Assembly: GCA_022843465.1 (NCBI GenBank)
Contig: JALHNO010000005.1
Coordinates: forward strand, 148,691 to 212,690
Reading direction: 5' to 3'
Length of the DNA: 64,000 nt
DNA from: Pseudomonadota bacterium
GTDB taxonomy: Bacteria; Pseudomonadota; Gammaproteobacteria; Xanthomonadales; Ahniellaceae
Position numbers and translations under genes: made by a program. Shown in pieces: positions 43,674 through 50,816 of the stretch. The notes under the pieces are model-generated. The model did no database searches. It was given only the letters and a program-made list of their open reading frames with translations, and had not been told where the DNA came from. Each line of letters starts with the position of its first letter. Positions within the stretch are counted from its first letter, which is position 1.

Positions 43674-44345
43674 TCATTGCAGCCACCACACCAGCAGCGC
43701 GATCAGGGTGATCGATACGACAAGCAGCACGGCAGCAAGCCGATTGCCGGTCAATCGTGGCGCCGCCACGCTGAGGGCACGCTGTCCATGCAGCATCGAG
43801 GCGGTCAGGTTCTCGCCCTTCATCAGCTGGTATTGCAGTACCGCGAGTACATGCGCTGCGATCAGGAACAGAATCACCGGCTCCATTCGATGGTGCAGCC
43901 AGCTGGCGCGCTCGATCCAGATGGCGGGCAGGTGCGCACAGAGCGGGCCGAACCATTCGATGTCATCGCTGGTAGCGAGTCCACTGATGGCCTGCAGCAA
44001 CAGGACCGACAGGATCAGCACGGTGGCCCAGCCGCCGATCGGGTTGTGTCCGGCCAGCTGATGCACGGGCGCCTGCCGCCAGCCGCGCAGATACCCAAGT
44101 ACCCGGCGTGGGCTGACGAACAGCGCGCGCAGGCGCACATTGTCGCTGCCCGCGATCCCCCAGAGCAGCCGGAACAGCAGCAGCGCGAGCAGGGCATAGC
44201 CGAAGCGGAAATGCCATTGCATATCGAGCCAGCCGAACTTCGCGGTGCCGAATTGCAATACCAGCAGGATCGCCAGCGACCAGTGAAACAGCCGGATCGG
44301 CAGGTCCCAGATCTGCTTCTGCTGCAGTGATTCGTGTGCGCTCAT
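43674..44345 (-). CDS. Cytochrome b561-type membrane protein
   Basis: A 223-residue four-helix membrane protein. Candidate haem ligands and family motifs are WDLPIRLFHW (first helix), QWHFRFGYALLAL, GHNPIGGWATV and the pair in WLHHRMEPVILFLIAAHVLAV. It resembles the b-type subunits that pass electrons between quinones and soluble partners, as in NiFe hydrogenases and small c-type cytochrome systems. The start overlaps the murD2 stop by 4 bases and the gene abuts the MOSC gene, so it is embedded in the lysAC-murL-murD2 transcript. Confidence 0.88.
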   Translation of the reverse strand: MSAHESLQQKQIWDLPIRLFHWSLAILLVLQFGTAKFGWLDMQWHFRFGYALLALLLFRLLWGIAGSDNVRLRALFVSPRRVLGYLRGWRQAPVHQLAGHNPIGGWATVLILSVLLLQAISGLATSDDIEWFGPLCAHLPAIWIERASWLHHRMEPVILFLIAAHVLAVLQYQLMKGENLTASMLHGQRALSVAAPRLTGNRLAAVLLVVSITLIALLVWWLQ

Positions 44346-45718
44346 GCGATGCCCAATCCGGCGATGCCGGTGATCGTGTCAGGATCAAACCCCGCCAGCT
44401 GTGCAAAATGGCGGCCGCGCTCGACGTAGTCGGAAAACTGGCCGAAGCTCGGTGCGCCCGGTGACAGCAGAACCACGCCGCCCTGATCTGCCGCGCGCCT
44501 GGCCAAGGCGAAGGCGGTGTTGAAGTCCGCGTCGATATCCAGCAGCGGGCGCAAGCTGGCGTCGGCGGCCAGCAGGCTGTGCACGCGCGTCGCCACGGCG
44601 CCGGTGCAGATGATGCGACGTGGTGGCGCGGCGTGCAGCGCGCCGCGCAATGGCGTCCAGTCCAGTCCCCGATCCTGGCCACCCAGGATGAGCACGATGT
44701 CGCGACCCTGGAATCGGTCGAGCGCGGCCATGCTGGCCTGCGGCGTGGTCGCGATGCTGTCGTTGATGTATTCGATGCCGTCGCGCGTGCCGAGCGACTG
44801 CTGCCGATGCGGCAGCGGCTGGAAGCTCGTCAGAGCCTCGGCCGCCGCGCGCGCGTCGTAGCCCGCTGCGGCGATGGCGGTCAGCGCGGCGCAGGCATTG
44901 GAGGCGTTGTGAATGCCTGCCAGCGCCAGTTGAGCCAAGGCGATCACTGGCGCGTTGGCCAGGCAGAGATGACCGCCGTGGACATGCCAGCCACTGGCGT
45001 CATTGAACCAGCGGGTTCCTGCATCACCGGCGCGTTGCCGAGAAACCGGGTCCTCGGCATTGAGCACGCGCAACGTGGCGGGATCATGGCCGAGGATGCC
45101 GAGCTTGTCGCTCAGGTACTGCTCGACACTGCCGTGCCAGTCCAGATGTTCCTCGATCAGGTTGGTGATCACCGCCACGGTAGGCGCGCCGCCGAAATCC
45201 AGGGTCTGGAAGCTGGACAGTTCGATGACCCAGCAGTCGACAGCGGGCTCGGGATCGAGCAGGTCCAGCAGCGGCAGTCCGATGTTTCCGCAGAGCGCGG
45301 TGCGCACGCCGAGTGCGCGCAGCAGATGCGCGGTCAGCGCGCTGGTCGTGCTCTTGCCCTTGGTGCCGGTGATGCAGATCGTGCGCGCGGCCGGATGCTC
45401 GGCAAACCAGATCGCACTGCCCGAGATCAGGCGCACACCGGCTGCCAGGAGTTCCGCCACCGGCGCACGATAGGGGCTGATACCGGGCGACTTGATCACG
45501 ACATCGAATTCGGCGAGTGCGGCTGCCGAATACGGGCCAGCGTGGATGCGCAGCAGCGGATCCTGCAATGCCTGGGCAGCAGCGGCCTCAGCCGCGCCGC
45601 AGAACAGGCTGAGTTGCTGATCGGGATGCCGCTGGCGCAGGGCCTGCCAGGCTGCGCGCCCCTCGCGACCGAAGCCAAGGATGGCGACCCGCAGGCCGGC
45701 AAGTTCAGCCAGTCGCAT
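44342..45718 (-). CDS. murD2: UDP-N-acetylmuramoyl-L-alanine--L-glutamate ligase MurD2
   Basis: A 458-residue Mur ligase with an N-terminal Rossmann segment (VAILGFGREGRAAW), the ATP loop TGTKGKSTTSAL (about 117-128), ELSSFQ, NLIEEHLDWHG and the C-terminal NDSIATTPQASMAAL and LGGQDRGLDW. It looks like MurD, but its position directly after murL marks it as MurD2, which in Xanthomonas oryzae attaches L-glutamate rather than D-glutamate to UDP-MurNAc-L-Ala. MurL then epimerises the product. The start at 45718 overlaps murL by 14 bases. The frame is open further upstream but without family similarity. Confidence 0.9.
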   Translation of the reverse strand: MRLAELAGLRVAILGFGREGRAAWQALRQRHPDQQLSLFCGAAEAAAAQALQDPLLRIHAGPYSAAALAEFDVVIKSPGISPYRAPVAELLAAGVRLISGSAIWFAEHPAARTICITGTKGKSTTSALTAHLLRALGVRTALCGNIGLPLLDLLDPEPAVDCWVIELSSFQTLDFGGAPTVAVITNLIEEHLDWHGSVEQYLSDKLGILGHDPATLRVLNAEDPVSRQRAGDAGTRWFNDASGWHVHGGHLCLANAPVIALAQLALAGIHNASNACAALTAIAAAGYDARAAAEALTSFQPLPHRQQSLGTRDGIEYINDSIATTPQASMAALDRFQGRDIVLILGGQDRGLDWTPLRGALHAAPPRRIICTGAVATRVHSLLAADASLRPLLDIDADFNTAFALARRAADQGGVVLLSPGAPSFGQFSDYVERGRHFAQLAGFDPDTITGIAGLGIA

Positions 45719-47054
45719 GCAGGATCGGAAGCAGGCGATCGGGAAGATGATGCGGGCCGCCCGGCCGCAGCTGGGCGGCAAGGTCGAGCTCGTCCGGATC
45801 GATGCGGCTCAGGCTTTCGCGCGCGAATCGCGCGACCAGACAATCCTCGCTCCACTCGGCGCGTGCCGCCAGCGCCGCCATCGCGGCGCGGGATTCGCGG
45901 CCCTCGCCGACGCATTCGAAAGGCTTGTGGGCGTCGAGCTCAAGCAGGGCATCAAAGGCCGGCGCAAGGGTGCGGTCGTCGAGCAGGTTGCGTCCGAAGA
46001 TCGACAGCAGGCGCGCCTTGGGCAGAAACGGTGCCAGCGCGAGGAACACGAAGTGGCACTTCGGGCAGGCACCGCACCAGCGCGAAGCGGGCCGCGCGCC
46101 GAGAATCTTGAAGTTGCGATTGCAGCTGGAGAAAACCGTGTGGTACTGCTCGAGATGGGCAAAGCGCTCGGTGATGGCGAGTTCGGAGTAGGCACGCAGT
46201 GCCGAGAAGTAATCGAGATCGGTTGCCACCGCGCGTTGCAGATGGGCGCGGAACAGCTGTTCGAAGCGCAGCCCCTTGCTCCACTGGTGATTGACCGCGA
46301 AGCCATCGCGCACCAGGTTTGCACTCGACGCCGAGCGCTCATTGGAGAACGCGATTGCGTCGAAGTCATACAGGATGGCGGCGCAGGCCAGGATGGCCGA
46401 GTTGATCGCGGTCACCGGGATATGCCCGTTGTACGCGCCGTTGCGATTCATCTCGAACAGCAGTGGCGAAATCTCGCGGCGGATGTTGAGCATCGGCAGC
46501 CCGGTGCGCTCGGCCGTGGCCTGGATCAGGGCCGAGCTGCCGACCCAGACCGCGGTCATCGGCTCGCGCTGACTGCGCAGCAGTTCGACGGTGACCAGAG
46601 AGTCCTTGCCGCCGCCAATGGGCACCAGGGTGCGTCGACTCAGCCCTGCCGCTGCCGCCGCTGCGGTGTGCTGCGGATCGCTGGGGAAACCGATGCGTTC
46701 GCGCAGGTCCAGTCCATTCTGGTGCGCAAACTCGGCGAGCCCGTGCAGGTAGATTTCGTTGAGCAGTTCGGCAGTGGTGGCATCGATCGGCGCGGCTTCA
46801 TTGCGGATATCAGCCGGAACCGCAGCCTTGTAATAGCTGATGCCAGCAATCAGATGCAGGCTGGCGAGCGCGCGTGCGAATGCCGCAGCGCGCGGCGCAT
46901 CGAGCTGGCTGGGAGCGTCGGGAAAGCTGATGCTCTCGATCAGCTCGGGGCCATCATCGAAGGCATAGACCAGGTGGGCGACGCCGCTGGCCGCATCAAA
47001 GCCCGTCCGCACAAAACGAAAGCAGCGGGCGGATCTGGGTTCGGACAGACTCAA
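45705..47054 (-). CDS. murL: UDP-N-acetylmuramoyl-L-alanyl-L-glutamate epimerase MurL
   Basis: A 449-residue protein matching MurL, which epimerises the terminal L-Glu of UDP-MurNAc-L-Ala-L-Glu to D-Glu and so replaces glutamate racemase (MurI). The central PP-loop-like VPIGGGKDSLVTVELLR (residues 147-152 for GGGKDS) suggests adenylation of the substrate carboxylate, in line with the reported ATP need. A cysteine cluster CGACPKC lies around residue 326. It is translationally coupled on both sides: a 4-base overlap with lysAC and 14 bases with murD2. Confidence 0.9.
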   Translation of the reverse strand: MSLSEPRSARCFRFVRTGFDAASGVAHLVYAFDDGPELIESISFPDAPSQLDAPRAAAFARALASLHLIAGISYYKAAVPADIRNEAAPIDATTAELLNEIYLHGLAEFAHQNGLDLRERIGFPSDPQHTAAAAAAGLSRRTLVPIGGGKDSLVTVELLRSQREPMTAVWVGSSALIQATAERTGLPMLNIRREISPLLFEMNRNGAYNGHIPVTAINSAILACAAILYDFDAIAFSNERSASSANLVRDGFAVNHQWSKGLRFEQLFRAHLQRAVATDLDYFSALRAYSELAITERFAHLEQYHTVFSSCNRNFKILGARPASRWCGACPKCHFVFLALAPFLPKARLLSIFGRNLLDDRTLAPAFDALLELDAHKPFECVGEGRESRAAMAALAARAEWSEDCLVARFARESLSRIDPDELDLAAQLRPGGPHHLPDRLLPILHATG

Positions 47055-49651
47055 AGCATCACCTCGTCAGCACGTGCCCGCCGATTGTAATGGGAGGCCA
47101 TCACCGCACCATAGGCGCCGGCCTGTGCGATCAATACGACATCGCCAGCCTGCGAAGGGGGCAGGCGCCGATCGACGCCGAGCACATCGCCGCTTTCGCA
47201 GATCGGACCGACCACTTGAACCGTCTCGGTGGCTGCTTGCTCGACCCGACTGAGATTGCAGATGGGATGCCAGGCATCGTAGAGCGCGGGCCGCAGCAGA
47301 TTGTGCATGCCGGCATCGATCCCGACATAGCGCACCGTGCCCTTGCGCTTGCACTGGGTCACTCGCGCCAGCAGCACGCCAGCCTCGGCCACCAGAAAGC
47401 GACCCGGCTCCATCCACAGCTGGAACTGCGGATAGGCGGCCTTGACCTCGGCCAGGGCGCGCGCCAGTTCGCCCAGATCCACGGCCTGGTCTTCGGGACG
47501 CGCCGGCACGCCGATGCCGCCGCCAATATCGAGAATCGACACACTGGGGATCGATTCGGCGATGGCAGCGAGGTCGGCATAGACCTCGCGGAAATGCGCG
47601 ACCGAAAGTATGCCCGAGCCCAGATGCGCATGCAGGCCGATCACTCGTGCTCCGGCCGACTGCGCGGCCGCTCGCGCTTCGGCAAGATCGGCGAGGGCGA
47701 TGCCGAACTTGCTGCTGGCACCGCCGGTCTTGACCTTGTCGTGATGGCCGCGGCCGACACCGAGGTCCACCCGAAGCAACAGCTCGCGTCCCTTGAAGAT
47801 TGCGCCATGCAGTTGCAGCAGCTCGTGATTGTCGATGGTCAGCGCGGCGCGTTGCGGCACCACGCGCTGCCATTCCGCGCCATCGGCAAAGTTGGATGTG
47901 TACAGTTTTGCCGCAGCCGGCGCGATCGCCTGGGCATGCGCCAGTTCGCCTTCCGACACGCACTCGAGTCCGAATCCAAGTGCGGCAAGTTCCGCCAGGA
48001 TGGCCGGGTGATCATTGGCCTTGCAGGCATAGAACCACTGGTCGACGGCATCGATGCGCAGCAATTGCTGTGCGCGTTCGCGCAGGGTCTCGCGGTCGTA
48101 GACGTAGCGCGGACTGCGCTCGCCGGCGAGCTCGAGCAATTGTGCACGCCGGCGCAGCCACCACGGCCGTTCCTGCGCCGCGGCATCGCCCTGGTACAGA
48201 CTGCCCCAGCTGGGTCCGAACACCGAGTCGTCCTCGGCGCGCAACGCGCGCGTGCGCACCAGGCTGTCGTGGACCCGGGCCACCAGTCCTTCGGCAGCGC
48301 TTTCATCGACGACAAAAGTAAGATTGAGATTGTTGGCGCTCTGGCTGATCAGATGCACCGGCATCGGACCAAACTCGGACCAGACGCCCGAAAGCCGGGG
48401 CAGCAGGGCGCGCATGCCGCGGCCGACCAGGGTGACGGCGGTGCAGGGTCCGATCAGCTTGACGCGACAGACCTTGGCGAGATCGCTGCACAGCGCTTCC
48501 AGCACATTGCTGTTGACCAGGTTCTCGGTGGGATCGAGCGACACGGTGACATTGGTCTCGGCCGAGCTGATTAGATCGACCGAGAGCCCGTGCGATTTGA
48601 ACGCAGCGAAAACATCGGCAAGAAAACCAACCTGCTGCCACATGCCGAGTGATTCCATCGCCACCAGCATCACGCCGCGACGGGCACTGATCGCCTTGAC
48701 CGAGGCGTTGCCGCCGGGTACGCGGGCCTCGATGATGGTGCCCTCGAGGTCGGGGCGATTGGTGTCCCTGATCCACATCGGCACGCCAGCATCGCGCACT
48801 GGCGCCAGTGAACGCGGGTGCAGCACCTTGGCGCCAGTAGTCGCAATTTCCTGTGCCTCTTCGAAATCCAGTCGCGACAGCAGGCGGGCGCTCGGCACCT
48901 GGCGGGGATCGGCCGAGAACATGCCGGCGACATCCGTCCAGATCTCGACGCGCTCGGCGCCGAGCATGGCGCCCAGATAGGCGGCGGTTGTGTCGGAGCC
49001 GCCGCGGCCGAGGATCGTCGTGCGACCCTGGCGATCGCGGGCGATAAAGCCGGGCGCAACGAATACCTCCGCGCTTGCGGCGAGGGCATCGGCGCGCTCG
49101 CGATCGGGCGTTGCATCGCAGTTGACCGAGAGCCAGCGTGACCACTCGCTCTGATGTTCCGGCTCCAGAGCACACAACCACTCGCGCGCATCCAGCCAGG
49201 CCGCTGCCAGTGACTGCTGGCGAAAGTAGGCGGCGCCGAGCGTGCTGCTGCAGAGCTCGCCGATCGCAAGGACCTCGGCCTGCCAGTCGAGCGCACGCTC
49301 CGCGGCGCGCGCATCTGTGCTCAATGCGGCCAAATGTTCAAGCCAGCGTGCTGTGGCAGCCGGCATATCGATGCCGAGCGCGCGCACGAGGGTGAGGTGG
49401 CGCGACTGCACGTCGGCCAGCAGGGGCTGCGCCTTGTCGGCATTGCCGGCGGCTTCGATCAGGGCGAGCAGCAGATTGGTCACGCCGCTCAGCGCCGATA
49501 CCACGATGACCGGACGCATCCCGCTGTCGATACGTTTTTTTGCCAGTTGCAGGATCGACTGCCAGCGTGGCGCGGTGGCGACGCTGGTACCTCCGAACTT
49601 CAACACGACCCAGGGTCGTGCACCTGTGCTTGCGCGGGAGTCGATCGGCAT
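47051..49651 (-). CDS. lysAC: Bifunctional aspartate kinase / diaminopimelate decarboxylase
   Basis: An 866-residue fusion. The N-terminal half is aspartokinase (VVLKFGGTSVAT near residue 18, GRGGSDTTAAYL, then ACT-type regulatory segments around VSLDPTENLVN and NLNLTFVVDES). The C-terminal half is a PLP-dependent diaminopimelate decarboxylase: Lys544 in FYACKANDHP, GGGIGVPARPED, EPGRFLVAEAG and CESGDVLG. It thus holds the first and last steps of lysine synthesis in one chain, as in Xanthomonas. The ACT part implies lysine feedback. The start 49651 precedes the kinase motif; an upstream ATG 49723 is possible. It heads the operon with murL and murD2. Confidence 0.95.
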   Translation of the reverse strand: MPIDSRASTGARPWVVLKFGGTSVATAPRWQSILQLAKKRIDSGMRPVIVVSALSGVTNLLLALIEAAGNADKAQPLLADVQSRHLTLVRALGIDMPAATARWLEHLAALSTDARAAERALDWQAEVLAIGELCSSTLGAAYFRQQSLAAAWLDAREWLCALEPEHQSEWSRWLSVNCDATPDRERADALAASAEVFVAPGFIARDRQGRTTILGRGGSDTTAAYLGAMLGAERVEIWTDVAGMFSADPRQVPSARLLSRLDFEEAQEIATTGAKVLHPRSLAPVRDAGVPMWIRDTNRPDLEGTIIEARVPGGNASVKAISARRGVMLVAMESLGMWQQVGFLADVFAAFKSHGLSVDLISSAETNVTVSLDPTENLVNSNVLEALCSDLAKVCRVKLIGPCTAVTLVGRGMRALLPRLSGVWSEFGPMPVHLISQSANNLNLTFVVDESAAEGLVARVHDSLVRTRALRAEDDSVFGPSWGSLYQGDAAAQERPWWLRRRAQLLELAGERSPRYVYDRETLRERAQQLLRIDAVDQWFYACKANDHPAILAELAALGFGLECVSEGELAHAQAIAPAAAKLYTSNFADGAEWQRVVPQRAALTIDNHELLQLHGAIFKGRELLLRVDLGVGRGHHDKVKTGGASSKFGIALADLAEARAAAQSAGARVIGLHAHLGSGILSVAHFREVYADLAAIAESIPSVSILDIGGGIGVPARPEDQAVDLGELARALAEVKAAYPQFQLWMEPGRFLVAEAGVLLARVTQCKRKGTVRYVGIDAGMHNLLRPALYDAWHPICNLSRVEQAATETVQVVGPICESGDVLGVDRRLPPSQAGDVVLIAQAGAYGAVMASHYNRRARADEVML

Positions 49652-49782
49652 GACGCGGGTTCCGGATGAGCAATGCCGGCAGGTTGCGGCATCCCCGATT
49701 ATGCGTATTTGAATGGCTTGCATCGGCGACTTTTCGGCGCGCCTGCAAAAACGCCCCGTCTGGGCCGAAGGCGCCGCGGGCC

Positions 49783-50772
49783 TCAGCCGATCGACTCGAG
49801 ACGACTGTCGGGTTCACTGCTGGCGCGCTGCAGGCGGTCGGCAATCGCCAGCCAGGCGCGCTCATCGGGTATGCGCTCGACCAGGATGCGATCGGCGCCC
49901 TCGGCATCAAGGCTGCGCAGGGCGGCGTACAGATGGCGTGCGAATTCCTCGGGCTGATCGGGCAGGGCGAGTCCGGGCAGGCTGGCAGGCGGCGCGCCTA
50001 TCGACAGCACCACGGCGCTCTCGCCCTCGTCCTGGCAGGTTTTCCAGCGCGCCAGCAATTGCGTGCGCGGCACACTTTCGGTTGGTGTGCGCGGCGCGTA
50101 GTGCGAGGCCAGCGCCCCGGAAACACGCGGGCTGTCCGCGGCGCTGCCCTCATCCACGGCGCCGATCACGCGAATGATGTCGGCGCGGCCAATCAGGCCG
50201 GGACGCAGGATGCGCACGCTGGCTCCGCTCAGATCGATGATGGTCGACTCGATGCCGATCGCGCAGGCGCCACCGTCCAGTACGATCGGTACGCTGGCGC
50301 CGAATTCATCGCGCACATGCTGCGCGGTGGTCGGGCTGACATGACCGAAGCGGTTCGCCGACGGTGCCGCCAAGCCATCCCCGAACGACTGCAACAGCTG
50401 CAAGGCGACCGGATGCCTGGGAATGCGGATCCCGATGCTGTCCTGGCCGCCGGTGACCAGGTCGCTGACGCCTGCTGCCTTGCCGAGGATCAGGGTCATC
50501 GGTCCTGGCCAGAATGCTTCGGCGAGCGCCCGCGCGGAATCCGGCACCTGGCGCGCCCAGGCCGACAACTGCGCGATGTCCGCCAGATGCACGATCAGGG
50601 GATGATCAGCCGGACGTCCCTTGGTGGCGAAGATGCGCCGCACCGCCGATTCGTTGCGGGCGTCGCCAGCGAGACCATAGACGGTTTCGGTCGGCATGCC
50701 GACCAGTTCACCGCGGCGCAGGGCGGCGACGGCATCGGCAATATCCTGCTGGTCGGGAACTAGAAGACTCAT
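49783..50772 (-). CDS. L-threonylcarbamoyladenylate synthase (Sua5 type)
   Basis: A 329-residue protein with the YrdC/TsaC fold at the N-terminus (GMPTETVYGLAGDA, KGRPADHPLIVHL, WPGPMTLIL, SIGIRIPRHP, LAAPSANRFGHVSPTTA) and a smaller C-terminal Sua5 domain. It makes threonylcarbamoyl-AMP from threonine, bicarbonate and ATP for the t6A37 modification of ANN-decoding tRNAs. The length marks it as Sua5 rather than the short TsaC. The start 50772 has GAGG 5 bases upstream; MAHEVP-extended starts exist. Confidence 0.92.
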   Translation of the reverse strand: MSLLVPDQQDIADAVAALRRGELVGMPTETVYGLAGDARNESAVRRIFATKGRPADHPLIVHLADIAQLSAWARQVPDSARALAEAFWPGPMTLILGKAAGVSDLVTGGQDSIGIRIPRHPVALQLLQSFGDGLAAPSANRFGHVSPTTAQHVRDEFGASVPIVLDGGACAIGIESTIIDLSGASVRILRPGLIGRADIIRVIGAVDEGSAADSPRVSGALASHYAPRTPTESVPRTQLLARWKTCQDEGESAVVLSIGAPPASLPGLALPDQPEEFARHLYAALRSLDAEGADRILVERIPDERAWLAIADRLQRASSEPDSRLESIG

Positions 50773-50816
50773 GGGAACCTCATGCGCCATTGTAAGGCGC
50801 GCGGCGCGCTGTGCAC

